Shown here piece after piece: positions 34,351 through 43,545 of a stretch of 64,000 bases of DNA. This DNA comes from JACSRF01 sp964504445 (GTDB taxonomy: Bacteria > Chloroflexota > Anaerolineae > Promineifilales > Promineifilaceae), in NCBI GenBank assembly GCA_964504445.1, contig CAZDEO010000014.1:16427-80426 (forward strand), given 5' to 3'. Both the position numbers and the translations under genes were made by a program. Below the pieces are notes generated by a model. The model saw nothing but the letters and a program-made list of their open reading frames with translations. It was not told where the DNA came from and ran no database searches. How positions within the stretch are numbered: the stretch's first letter is position 1; every line of letters begins with the position of its first letter.

Positions 34351-37128
34351 ATGGCCGTCAACCATAGCGATCCCTTGAGTCAGGACATCCATTTGCTGGG
34401 CGACACCTTGGGGCGGGTCATTCGCCGCCAGGCCGGGCTGCCTCTCTTCGAGCTAGAAGAACGAATTCGCGCCCTGACCAAAGCGCGACGGGTAGATGAG
34501 CAGTCAGGGCTAGACGACTACTTGGCAGAATTGGTGACGGGGCTGGATGCGCATCAGGCAGAACTGGCGGCGCGCACCTTCACCCTCTATTTCGAGCTAA
34601 TAAATTTGGCGGAAGAGCAGCACCGCATTTGGGTACTGCGGCAGAGGGAAAGGGAGGCGCACCCGCGCCCATTGCGCGAGTCCATTGCTACGGCCGTTGC
34701 TACCCTCAAACAAATGGGCGTAGACGAATTCGAGATGACCAACCTGTTGGCGCGACTGCATATCGAACTCGTCTTCACCGCCCATCCCACCCAGGCCAAA
34801 CGGCGCACCGTCCTCTCCAAGCTGCGCCGCATCGGCGAGGCGCTCTACGAACTGCGCGTGCGCGACCTGGTGCCTTCAGAAGAAGCAGCCCTAACCCAGC
34901 GCATTGTGGCCGAAGTCACCGGCCTGTGGGTGACTGACCGCAGTCGCACCGACAAGCCTTCGGTTACTGACGAAGTGCGCACTGGCCTCTTCTACTTCGA
35001 CACCGTGCTGTGGGAGGTATTGCCCGACATTTACGATAGTCTGGCGCAAGCGTTAGCCGCCCATTACCCCAATTTGTCTCTGCCCCACCACTTTTTAACC
35101 TTTGGTTCATGGATTGGCGGCGACCGGGACGGCAACCCCAATGTCACCGCCGATGTGACGGCCGAAACCCTGCGGCTGCATCGCGGCCTGGCGGTAGAAA
35201 AGCACCGCGCAGGCATGCGCACCCTGGATCGCTCCCTCTCCGTGTCGGATAAGCTGGTAAGCATTGACCCGCACATACAGGCGGAGCTAGACGCTGCCAC
35301 CGCCCGCTCGGAACACGTCACCTTCTTGCAAAATCGCTACCCCAACGAACCGTTCCGCATCTGGTCGGCCAATTTGAAAGCAGACTTAGCCGAAGCGTCG
35401 CGGGGGGACATGGTGGCGCGGCTGAAGGGGCAAAGCAACCCACCGCTGCGCCTACGCCGGCGCGCGGATTTGCTGGCCCCGCTGGCGCTGATGGAGAGAG
35501 CGTTGCGGCAAATCAACTTGGGGCACATGGTGGACGCCGACCTGGCGCAAATGCTGCACCAGGCGCAGGTCTTTGGCGTACACACGGCGCGGCTAGATAT
35601 TCGGCAATACAGCGAGTTCAACACGGCCGTTCTGCACCAACTCCTGCAATGCCTAAACCTACACCCCAGCTATGCCAGCCTACAACCACACGAACGCGCC
35701 ACCCTGCTAGCCCGTCTATTACAAGAACCCATCCCCGACCTGCGCCAATTAACCAACCTCTCACCAGAAGCCCAAGAAACCCTGGCCCTGTTCCAGGTGT
35801 TGGGGCGCGCCGTCAACTTTTACGGCGTAGAGCTAATTGGCCCCTATATTGTTAGCATGACGCGGGGACCAGAAGACATCCTTGCGCCCATGCTGCTGGC
35901 CTACTGGCACGGCCTCTGCCTGCGTCCGGACACGGAGGCAGAAGGGCTGACCTTTGCGCCCCTGCTGGAAACGCGGGAGGATTTGCAGCATGGCCCGGCC
36001 ATTATGACGGCGCTGTTTACAGACCCGGCCTATGCCCGACACCTGGCACGGGCGGGTATGCAGCAGGTGATCATGATTGGCTACTCGGACAGCAACAAAG
36101 ACGCGGGCTACCTGGCGGCCAATTGGGAGTTGTATCAGGCGCAGGAAGCGCTGGCAGAAACGTGTCGGGCGCACGGGGTAACGATGACGCTGTTCCACGG
36201 GCGGGGAGGCACCATTGCGCGGGGTGGCGGCCCCACAAATCGCGCTATTTTGGCCCAACCTCCGGGGTCGGTAAACGGCCGTATCCGCATCACCGAACAG
36301 GGGGAAATCATTGACGAACATTACAGCCGCCCCGCCATTGCCCGCCGCCACCTGGAGCAGCTTGTCCACGCTGTGCTGATGAACAGCCTGCCACCGCGCT
36401 ATCACAAGCGCGCCCAGCCCAAACCAAAATGGCGCGCAGCCATGAACGACCTTGCCGCCATTGCCCTGCGTACTTATCGTGGCCTCATTTACGAATCGCC
36501 AGACTTGCTGACTTTTTGGCAGCAGGCCACGCCCATTGCCGAGGTAAGCCAAATGCACATTGGATCACGGCCGTCACGGCGCGCAGGCCAAGCTACTTTT
36601 GACAGCCTGCGGGCCATTCCCTGGGGCTTTAGCTGGATGCAAAGCCGCTTTGTGTTGCCCGGTTGGTACGGACTGGGGGAGGCGCTGGCGGAATACGGCC
36701 GTACCCCCAAACGGCTGGCCCGTCTGCAAACCATGTACCAAAAATGGCCCTTCTTCCGCACCCTCATCGACAACGCCCAAATTTCATTGGTCAAAGCCGA
36801 CATGGGCATCGCTCGCCTCTACGCCGGGCTGGTCGAAGACGCCGACCTGCGCCAGCGCGTTTTTAACCTGATCGCCAACTCCCACGACCTGACTTGCCAT
36901 TGGATAGTGCAGATAACCGGGCAGCGCGAGATTCTGGATAACGACCCCACTCTTCAGCGCTCCGTGCGCCAGCGCAACCCTTACGTTGACCCGCTCAACT
37001 TTATTCAGGTAGCCTTGCTGCGCCGCCTGCGCCAGCTTCCGGAAGACAGCCCCGAGGCCGAAGACATTTTGCAAGCCATCTTCATTACCATCAACGGCAT
37101 TGCTTCTGGTCTGAAGAATACGGGGTAA
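34351..37128 (+). CDS. ppc: phosphoenolpyruvate carboxylase
   Basis: 925 residues, full length. The catalytic His lies in VFTAHPTQAKRRTV (about 148-161), with GGDRDGNPNV (about 255), the mobile-loop FHGRGGTIARGGGP (about 615) and QSRFVLPGWYGLG (about 770) further on. The C-terminus ends in the conserved NTG. The enzyme carboxylates PEP to oxaloacetate to refill the TCA cycle. A GGAGG ribosome site precedes the ATG. It is a single-gene unit just outside the island and contains several ACGGCCGT sites, so it belongs to the resident chromosome. Confidence 0.97.
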   Translation: MAVNHSDPLSQDIHLLGDTLGRVIRRQAGLPLFELEERIRALTKARRVDEQSGLDDYLAELVTGLDAHQAELAARTFTLYFELINLAEEQHRIWVLRQREREAHPRPLRESIATAVATLKQMGVDEFEMTNLLARLHIELVFTAHPTQAKRRTVLSKLRRIGEALYELRVRDLVPSEEAALTQRIVAEVTGLWVTDRSRTDKPSVTDEVRTGLFYFDTVLWEVLPDIYDSLAQALAAHYPNLSLPHHFLTFGSWIGGDRDGNPNVTADVTAETLRLHRGLAVEKHRAGMRTLDRSLSVSDKLVSIDPHIQAELDAATARSEHVTFLQNRYPNEPFRIWSANLKADLAEASRGDMVARLKGQSNPPLRLRRRADLLAPLALMERALRQINLGHMVDADLAQMLHQAQVFGVHTARLDIRQYSEFNTAVLHQLLQCLNLHPSYASLQPHERATLLARLLQEPIPDLRQLTNLSPEAQETLALFQVLGRAVNFYGVELIGPYIVSMTRGPEDILAPMLLAYWHGLCLRPDTEAEGLTFAPLLETREDLQHGPAIMTALFTDPAYARHLARAGMQQVIMIGYSDSNKDAGYLAANWELYQAQEALAETCRAHGVTMTLFHGRGGTIARGGGPTNRAILAQPPGSVNGRIRITEQGEIIDEHYSRPAIARRHLEQLVHAVLMNSLPPRYHKRAQPKPKWRAAMNDLAAIALRTYRGLIYESPDLLTFWQQATPIAEVSQMHIGSRPSRRAGQATFDSLRAIPWGFSWMQSRFVLPGWYGLGEALAEYGRTPKRLARLQTMYQKWPFFRTLIDNAQISLVKADMGIARLYAGLVEDADLRQRVFNLIANSHDLTCHWIVQITGQREILDNDPTLQRSVRQRNPYVDPLNFIQVALLRRLRQLPEDSPEAEDILQAIFITINGIASGLKNTG

Positions 37129-37179
37129 CTACTGGGTTATGATTGGTTCAACCTTCGGAGGTTAACCCAATCTCAGTAT

Positions 37180-37240
37180 ATCGAAACGAGGTATCCGATT
37201 TCTCCGAGAAATCGGATACCTATTCCCTGGGTATTTCGAT
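37180..37240. repeat. long hairpin between convergent ppc and ABC permease genes
   Basis: A perfect 15-base stem (37189-37203 with 37207-37221) closes a three-base loop. Outer arms ATCGAAA (37180-37186) and TTTCGAT (37234-37240) extend it. There is no T run, but its place between converging genes suits a bidirectional terminator or a mobile hairpin repeat. Confidence 0.65.
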
Positions 37241-37261
37241 CTGCTGAATCTACGCTCATCC

Positions 37262-38065
37262 CTAATACTGCGCCAGGCTGCCATCTTGACGAGCCTGATT
37301 GACAGCATAGCGAAAAAGCAGCAACGACAGGGGAAACAGCGTCACGCAGAAAAGTAGCAGCGCCAGCAAATCGGGGGCCAATTCAGCCCAGGTTGCGCCA
37401 TTGAGCAACGCAAGACGCATGGCCTGCAAGCCGTAGGTAATGGGCAGCAGCCGGGCCAATAGTTGCAGCCAATCGGGCAAAATTTCAATGGGGTAGTAAA
37501 CGCCGCCAATAAGATTTGCCAGATTGCCAAACAGCGCCGTAATGGGATCGCCTCGCTTGATGACCATGATAATGCTGGCGGCCATAATGCCCATGCTGGC
37601 AAAGGCAATAATTGCCAACAGCAGGCTAACCAGGGCCGCAAGTACGTTTGCCTGGCTCAGATTCACGCCCAGCAGCAGCACGCCAATGAGTAGGTACACG
37701 AGAACACGAAAAGTGGTATAGGTATAGCTCCACAGGGCAGACCCTACAATGAGTAAGGAAACCGGCGTGGGGGTCATCATCATCGCTTCTAGGGTGCCAG
37801 TAGTCTGAGACTGGCGCAGGGCATTGGCAAAACCGGTCAGCCCTGTGCTGAAGTAGCCGCCAAAAGCGATACCGATGAGCACGAAGGCGAAATAATCGCC
37901 ATTGTATGCGTTCAGCAAGGGAGCCGCACTTTCATTAATCAATTGGGCCAGGAAGTAAAAGATAAAAACGCGGAAGAAGATGCCGCCAATGCTAATCAGA
38001 AAGCCCAGCCGGTAGCTGGTTTCAGTATAGAAATCGCGAACAAGGAAGGCAAGCAGGGCAGTCAT
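37262..38065 (-). CDS. ABC-2 type transporter permease
   Basis: 267 residues with six membrane segments and the ABC-2 pattern: YRLGFLISIGGIFFRVFIFYF at the start, a cytoplasmic loop ALRQSQTTGTLEAMMMTPTPV, and GGVYYPIEILPDWLQLLARLLPITYGLQAMR near the end. It is the membrane half of an exporter of unknown substrate. The matching ATPase lies at 38656-39633 on the same strand, with a small gene between them. Confidence 0.9.
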   Translation of the reverse strand: MTALLAFLVRDFYTETSYRLGFLISIGGIFFRVFIFYFLAQLINESAAPLLNAYNGDYFAFVLIGIAFGGYFSTGLTGFANALRQSQTTGTLEAMMMTPTPVSLLIVGSALWSYTYTTFRVLVYLLIGVLLLGVNLSQANVLAALVSLLLAIIAFASMGIMAASIIMVIKRGDPITALFGNLANLIGGVYYPIEILPDWLQLLARLLPITYGLQAMRLALLNGATWAELAPDLLALLLFCVTLFPLSLLLFRYAVNQARQDGSLAQY

Positions 38066-38186
38066 CAGTAAACGGTTATCGCTAAGAGGCGCATATCATC
38101 ATGCATAGACATAGCAGATTTTAATGCATTCACCGCTTTCTGCTAACTGATTATCGTAAATGAATGGTGGTTATTAACTGCTGGGG

Positions 38187-38573
38187 CTAGCTGGAGCGCA
38201 GAGCAGACCAGTTGAAGGGAAGGGTCTGGCTGGCGAAATACACTCGCGCCGACACAGCCAGATCAAACTCCAGGTAGCCGCTGAGAGGGCCGGGTTCGAG
38301 CTGGAAAATGAGTAAGGCGCTGCCGTTGGGGTTGTAATTATGGATGCGGGTGTAGAATTCTTCCTCAAACACATGGGAGGGCAAGCTGACGGCCTGGCGA
38401 TATTTGTGTACACCGAAGCGAAGAAAATCGCTGTGCAGGGGAGAATCGAGTGGGGCTTGAATGAGCAGGGGGATGGCGCCACGGCCGTTCTGCCGGTAAC
38501 CATTTATAGCCATGATAGAGAGTTGATGGTGATGTTCACAAAGAAAATCGTCTAGAAGTTGCCGAATGTGCAT
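38187..38573 (-). CDS. small hypothetical protein between ABC exporter subunits
   Basis: 128 residues from the ATG at 38573; the frame is open further upstream but runs into the ATPase gene. No signal peptide or membrane segment is visible. It has an IRQLLDDFLCEHHHQ helix at the start and a beta-rich C-terminal half (GPLSGYLEFDLAVSARVYF). I do not recognise a family. It contains an ACGGCCGT site coding NGR, like the host genes, and its position suggests it is transcribed with the exporter. Coding status is likely but not certain. Confidence 0.55.
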   Translation of the reverse strand: MHIRQLLDDFLCEHHHQLSIMAINGYRQNGRGAIPLLIQAPLDSPLHSDFLRFGVHKYRQAVSLPSHVFEEEFYTRIHNYNPNGSALLIFQLEPGPLSGYLEFDLAVSARVYFASQTLPFNWSALRSS

Positions 38574-38655
38574 GAATAAGCTCAAAAGTGATTTTGGTTG
38601 ATTGTTGCACGTCTGCACACTGCACGTGAAAGACACGTAAAATTTTACCACGAAA

Positions 38656-39633
38656 TCAAATTTTCGTGAAATGAGAAAATACTTCTTCGAGGGTTGGGGA
38701 GCGAGTTTCAATCTGGTGGATGGGACAGTGGTACTGGTGGAGGTGGGCAAGCACGGCCGTTAACCGTCCATCTCCTTCGGCCGCCTGGAAGGTGAGCCGG
38801 TTTTGCTGTGGGGTCACCGTTTCGGTATCCACAGTGTAGTGGGTGTGGAGGTATTGGCGTACGGCCGTTTCCACTTCGCCCACCGTCAATTGGTAAACAC
38901 GTTGCGGGCGCAGTTGCTCGCGCAGCGCCTCTGGGCGGCCTACAGCCCGAATGCGCCCCTGGTGCATTAGCGCCACCCGGTAGCACAGCTTCTCCGCCTC
39001 CGCCAGGTCGTGGGTGATCAAAAATACCGTCATCTCGCGCTGGTCTTGCAAATGGCGAATGAGGTCGTGGAGCCGTTGGGTAGCGGTGGGGTCCAGGCTG
39101 CGGCTTGGCTCGTCGAGAAAGAGGATGTGGGGGTGATGGAGTAAAGCGCGAGCAATGGCCAGCCGCTGGCGCATACCGCTGGAGAAGCTGCTAAAACGGC
39201 GGTCGGCCACGTCTAGCAAATCCACATCGGTCAACACTTGCTGAATACGCTGCCGGGCAGAACGGCCGTTTAACCCATGCAGGGCCGCGAAAAAGTCCAG
39301 GTTGCGCCGCGCCGACAGCCGCCAAAAGAAGCTGCGCTCGTCGGAGACCACCAGCCCCACGGCGGCGCGAATGGCGCCAGCCTGCGCTAATTCATGCCCG
39401 GCAACCCGCGCACTGCCTGCGGTGGGCTGGATAAGAGTACAAAGCATTTTAACCAAGGTCGTTTTGCCCGCGCCGTTGGGACCCAGCAGGCCAAAGAGTT
39501 CGCCGGGGGCAATGGTCAGATGCAGATCGGAAACGGCCGTTACCGGCACGACCCGCGACAGACGCCGCCACCCTTCAGGTTGGTCATACACCTTACTCAA
39601 TCCTTGCGCTTCAATCGCCCACTCCATGGCCAA
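38656..39633 (-). CDS. ABC-2 exporter ATPase
   Basis: 325 residues. The ATPase core (about 1-240) has Walker A GPNGAGKTT, signature FSSGMRQRLAIARAL, Walker B HILFLDEPSRSLDP and an H-loop LITHDLAEAEK. A C-terminal extension of about 80 residues is usual for ABC-2 exporters of the drug or polysaccharide type. A second Met two codons in is an equally good start. It would pair with the permease at 37262-38065. Confidence 0.92.
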   Translation of the reverse strand: MAMEWAIEAQGLSKVYDQPEGWRRLSRVVPVTAVSDLHLTIAPGELFGLLGPNGAGKTTLVKMLCTLIQPTAGSARVAGHELAQAGAIRAAVGLVVSDERSFFWRLSARRNLDFFAALHGLNGRSARQRIQQVLTDVDLLDVADRRFSSFSSGMRQRLAIARALLHHPHILFLDEPSRSLDPTATQRLHDLIRHLQDQREMTVFLITHDLAEAEKLCYRVALMHQGRIRAVGRPEALREQLRPQRVYQLTVGEVETAVRQYLHTHYTVDTETVTPQQNRLTFQAAEGDGRLTAVLAHLHQYHCPIHQIETRSPTLEEVFSHFTKI

Positions 39634-39709
39634 AGTCTACCTGGGAGTGGGCGAGTTTGCGAGTTTGCCACTATCTTGCACACTCCTCGCCCCCCTGCCC
39701 CCGTCCCGC

Positions 39710-39715
39710 TATAAT
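39710..39715 (+). promoter_or_regulatory. -10 element for the leaderless pentapeptide gene
   Basis: A perfect TATAAT ends six bases before the ATG at 39722; no -35 and no ribosome site are visible. Confidence 0.6.
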
Positions 39716-39721
39716 TCCCTC

Positions 39722-40111
39722 ATGGCCGAACTCAATCGCAAAGAAATCATTATGGTGCTAAACGGCAACCGCAATTTTGGCGGTCTAGACCTTTCCGGCA
39801 TCAACCTCTCCGGCATGGACCTGACCAAAGCCTCCTTTTACCGCACCAAATTGGGCCGGGCAAAGCTAAAGCAAGCCAACCTGCACGGGGCAAACCTGAC
39901 CGGCGCCAACTTACAGGCAGCCGATCTGCGTCAGGCGGATTTGCGGCGGGCGACGCTGCAGGGCACCAATTTCCGCAGCGCCAATTTACAGGGGTGCGAT
40001 TTGCGGGAAACAGCCATAGCCCAAGCTAATCTCGATCTGGCCCGCTACGACGACCACACCCAATGGCCCTCCGGCTTTGACCCTCTCAAGGCTGGCGCAG
40101 TCAAAGCATAA
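39722..40111 (+). CDS. pentapeptide-repeat protein
   Basis: 129 residues. About 13 tandem pentapeptides of the A(D/N)LXX type run from residue 20 to 105 (for example LDLSGINLSG, ANLTGANLQAADLRQADLRRATL), which fold into a right-handed quadrilateral helix. The N-terminus (MAELNRKEIIMVLNG) and a short DDHTQWPSGFDP tail, common in this family, flank it. The ATG at 39722 is chosen because the upstream extension would overlap the divergent ATPase gene and a TATAAT fits a leaderless start. The function is unknown; some relatives protect gyrase. Confidence 0.88.
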   Translation: MAELNRKEIIMVLNGNRNFGGLDLSGINLSGMDLTKASFYRTKLGRAKLKQANLHGANLTGANLQAADLRQADLRRATLQGTNFRSANLQGCDLRETAIAQANLDLARYDDHTQWPSGFDPLKAGAVKA

Positions 40112-40182
40112 GCCAGTCTGGTATTCAGATAGTCCGATAGTCTCAAGAAAAGACAGCTAAAAGCTAACAGCTAAGGAACGCT

Positions 40183-41577
40183 ATGCCGAACCATTTACCC
40201 GTCACCAAAACCACCCTGGACAACGGTCTCACCGTCATCCTTAAAGAAATGCACCACGCCCCTGTCGCCAGCTTCATGATCTGGTACCGCGTGGGCAGCC
40301 GCAATGAAGTGCCAGGCCTTACCGGCGTCTCCCACTGGGTAGAGCACATGATGTTCAAAGGCACGCCCACCTTCCCCGGCAGCCAGCTAGACCGCATGAT
40401 TTCCCGCGAAGGCGGCCATTGGAACGCCTTCACCTGGCTAGACTTCACCGCCTACTACGAAACCATGCCCTCTAACCGCATTGACCTGGCTCTGCGCCTG
40501 GAAGCCGACCGCATGACCAATACCCTCATGACGCCGGAGGCGGTGGAGTCTGAACGCACCGTCATCCTCTCCGAGCGGGGCATGTATGAGAATGACCCGC
40601 GCTTCAACCTGAATGAAGAGCTGACTTCTGCCGCTTTTCGCGTGCATCCTTACCACCATGAGGTTATTGGCGACGAGGCAGATTTGCGCAGCATGACGCG
40701 AGAAGATTTGCTGAACCATTACGGCCGTTACTACGTACCGAATAACGCCATTGTCGTGGTGGTGGGCGACTTCACCACAGCGGACATGCTGGCGCGCATT
40801 AACGACCTGTTCGGCGGCATTCCGGCGGGTGAGGCGGCCCCGCTCATCGCCCGGCAGGAACCGCCGCAAAAGGGGGAGCGCCGCATCATCCTGCACGGCC
40901 CAGCCGACGCGGCTTACCTCACCCATGCTTACAAAGCGCCGGCCGCCAACCACCCCGACTATTTTGCCCTGACCCTGCTCAATGCAGCCTTTGCCGGGGG
41001 CAGCAGCCTGGGCATGTTCGGCGGAGGAGGCACCAACAAGAGTTCGCGGCTGTACAAAGCCCTGGTAGACACCGACCTGGCGGCGGCGGCTTACGGCAGC
41101 CTGGGACCAACGCGAGACCCGTTTTTGTACACCATTAACGCAGTGGTGCGGCACGGCCGTTCCCTGGCCGAAGTAGAAGCCGCCCTAGAAGCAGAACTGG
41201 CGCGATTGGCCAGCGACCCCATCACCCAAGCCGAGCTGGACAAAGCGCTTAAGCGGGCCAAAGCGGAATTTGTAATGGCCGGGGAAAGCATCACCGGGCA
41301 GGCGCAGCTTTTGGGCATGGCAGAAGCTGTGGTAGGCGACTACCGCTGGTTTGAAACCGTGCTAGATCGCCTGAGCCGCGTGACGCTGGCCGACCTGGAG
41401 CGGGTGCGCCATGCCTATTTGCACAAAACCAACCGCACGGTGGGCTGGTACCAACCCGTGGCCAGCGGCACACCAGGCAACCCTGGACTGGCATCAAACA
41501 ACCCACCGGGCACTCCCTCGCCCCTGCCGCCATTCAAAAATTCAAGTAAATTCACGCTGGGTAACCCTCTATTTTGA
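40183..41577 (+). CDS. M16-family zinc metallopeptidase (catalytic subunit)
   Basis: 464 residues. The inverted zinc motif HxxEH is intact as HWVEH (51-55), with the distal Glu in SERTVILSERGMYEND (about 123-138). The first M16 domain ends near 210 and the second, inactive-type domain covers about 210-435; a Pro/Ser-rich tail follows. An AAGGAA site precedes the ATG. With the M16-like gene at 43546 it would form the usual active/inactive pair, although a phosphatase gene lies between them. There is no signal peptide, so a cytosolic location is likely. Confidence 0.92.
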   Translation: MPNHLPVTKTTLDNGLTVILKEMHHAPVASFMIWYRVGSRNEVPGLTGVSHWVEHMMFKGTPTFPGSQLDRMISREGGHWNAFTWLDFTAYYETMPSNRIDLALRLEADRMTNTLMTPEAVESERTVILSERGMYENDPRFNLNEELTSAAFRVHPYHHEVIGDEADLRSMTREDLLNHYGRYYVPNNAIVVVVGDFTTADMLARINDLFGGIPAGEAAPLIARQEPPQKGERRIILHGPADAAYLTHAYKAPAANHPDYFALTLLNAAFAGGSSLGMFGGGGTNKSSRLYKALVDTDLAAAAYGSLGPTRDPFLYTINAVVRHGRSLAEVEAALEAELARLASDPITQAELDKALKRAKAEFVMAGESITGQAQLLGMAEAVVGDYRWFETVLDRLSRVTLADLERVRHAYLHKTNRTVGWYQPVASGTPGNPGLASNNPPGTPSPLPPFKNSSKFTLGNPLF

Positions 41578-41642
41578 ATTGCTGTGCCGCCATTCCCTTG
41601 CCGCATACCGTTAAAGAATAAGTAGTGTTAGAATACACTCCC

Positions 41643-43469
41643 ATGGTCACAGAACCGGTTCTGATCAACACGCTTAACGCCCTTAACCAGATTACGGCGA
41701 CGCTTAACCAGGCGGAAAACACCAGCGCCGCGCTACAGGGTGCGCTGGTTCAGCTTATCAAGCTTATGGCGCTAAAAACCGGGTGGCTCTTCCTGCGCGA
41801 TCCGGAAGCCCAGGGCCGCTGGGCCGGTCGCGGTTTCGTGCTGGCGGCCTTTCACAATTTGCCACCCGCCCTAGCCTTGGAAAGCCCGGACGCCTGGAAC
41901 AAAGGCTGCGCCTGCCAGACCTTATGCCAGGAAGGTCAGCTTAACCAAGCGTACAACGAGGTGCGCTGCAGCCGCCTGCGTGAAGCCAGTGGCGAACGCC
42001 GTGGCCTAAACGTTCATGCCTCTGCGCCCCTGCACTCCAGGCAGCAGATTCTGGGCATTTTGAACGTGGCCGCCCCGAACTGGGAAGCCTTTACCCCCGA
42101 AGCATTGGCCCTGCTCACAAACGCCGGGCTGCAAATGGGTATCTTTCTCGACCGTGCCCGCCTCTTTGACCTGCTGCAGGAGCAGCGCATTGATGAACAA
42201 CTGGCTTTGCTTAATCTGTCGCGGCAATTGTTGAGCCTCTCGAACTTGCCTGATTTACTGCATTACCTGGCAGAGGAGGTGCGCCAACTGCAGGCGGTGG
42301 ATGCCTGCGCCATCTTACTAGCCAGCAATGAAGATGATTTTTTGTATTTCCAGGCAGCCAGCGGCTGGGTCTCAGATCCGGTGGGCAATGGTTATCGGAT
42401 TCCCGTTGCGGGCACTGGTTCCGGACAGGTGCTGCAAACCCAACAGCCTCTGGTTTGGAATGGGCCAGATGAAATTCCGCTGATGAGCCAATCACCGATG
42501 CTTTCCTGGCTGCGGCAGGAAGGGTTCCAAAGTGCGGCTATTGTGCCCCTAGTGGCAAACGGCCGTTCCATTGGCACCCTGGTGGTAGATACCCGTGACC
42601 CTCGCATCTTTGATGAAGGGGAAATTCGCTTTTTACAGCTCATGGCTAACCAGGCGGCCATTGCCATTGAAAAGACACGGCTGCGCGAGGAAGAGCTGGC
42701 GCGGCACCGCATGGAGCGAGAGTTGGCCGTGGGGCGGCAAATTCAGCTGAGCATGCTACCCCGCTCCAGCCTGGTGGTACCGGGCTGGCAGTTTGCCGTA
42801 GAGTATGAAGCGGCGCGGCAGGTGGGCGGTGATTTTTATGATTATTTCTTCATTCCAGGTCACGAAAATTTGCTGGGCGTGGTGATTGCCGACGTGTCGG
42901 ACAAGGGGGTTCCCGCCGCGCTGTTTATGGCCTTGAGTCGCACGACTATTCGCAGCAATGCGCTGCGCGGGCGCCCGCCGGCTGAGGCGCTGAACTGGGC
43001 TAACCGCTTTATTTTGGAAGACAGCCAGTCAGATATGTTTTTGTCGGCTTTTTATGCCACGTTGGATACGGGCAACGGCCGTTTCACCTACGCCAATGCC
43101 GGACACAATCACCCGCTCTGGTGGCAACAAGCCACCCAAACGTTCACGCCGCTGCAGTCTGCGGGTACCGTGCTGGGCGTGGTGGCCGATTTGCACCTGG
43201 ATCAGCACGTCATTGACCTGGCACCGGGCGATGTCTTGGTACTCTACACCGATGGCGTGACGGAAGCAATGAATGACGACTTGCAGGAGTTTGGTACGGC
43301 GCGGTTGATTACGGCCGTGTCCCACATGCTGCATCAGCAGCCTCACGCCACGGCTGACCAACTGGCAACGGCCGTCCTCCAGGCTGTCCATGCTTTCATC
43401 GGGGACGCCAGCCAGCACGACGACTTCACCCTCCTGATCATGCGCCGCGATCCGGCCCCCGCACCCTGA
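41643..43469 (+). CDS. GAF-domain SpoIIE/RsbU-type protein phosphatase
   Basis: About 608 residues. Two GAF domains (about 15-185 and 200-350) are followed by a PP2C SpoIIE-type phosphatase domain (about 370-600). Its motifs are QLSMLPRSS, RQVGGDFYDYFF, VIADVSDKGVPAALFM, YANAGHNHPL and LVLYTDGVTEA, including the metal-binding Asp residues. Such enzymes dephosphorylate anti-sigma antagonists or other Ser/Thr phosphoproteins in response to small-molecule signals. A GTG at 41625 is an alternative start; neither has a ribosome site. No anti-sigma antagonist gene is adjacent. Confidence 0.9.
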   Translation: MVTEPVLINTLNALNQITATLNQAENTSAALQGALVQLIKLMALKTGWLFLRDPEAQGRWAGRGFVLAAFHNLPPALALESPDAWNKGCACQTLCQEGQLNQAYNEVRCSRLREASGERRGLNVHASAPLHSRQQILGILNVAAPNWEAFTPEALALLTNAGLQMGIFLDRARLFDLLQEQRIDEQLALLNLSRQLLSLSNLPDLLHYLAEEVRQLQAVDACAILLASNEDDFLYFQAASGWVSDPVGNGYRIPVAGTGSGQVLQTQQPLVWNGPDEIPLMSQSPMLSWLRQEGFQSAAIVPLVANGRSIGTLVVDTRDPRIFDEGEIRFLQLMANQAAIAIEKTRLREEELARHRMERELAVGRQIQLSMLPRSSLVVPGWQFAVEYEAARQVGGDFYDYFFIPGHENLLGVVIADVSDKGVPAALFMALSRTTIRSNALRGRPPAEALNWANRFILEDSQSDMFLSAFYATLDTGNGRFTYANAGHNHPLWWQQATQTFTPLQSAGTVLGVVADLHLDQHVIDLAPGDVLVLYTDGVTEAMNDDLQEFGTARLITAVSHMLHQQPHATADQLATAVLQAVHAFIGDASQHDDFTLLIMRRDPAPAP

Positions 43470-43545
43470 GGTTGCGCGACGCTTTGCCAAGGACTATGAT
43501 CAGCACCCTGCTCTCAACAACATCTAACTGCAACTTTGGAGATTC

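Noticed and set aside
38574..38750. Extension of the 128-residue hypothetical gene to 38750
   Set aside because: The extra part overlaps the end of the exporter ATPase gene and its composition is that of an out-of-frame shadow.
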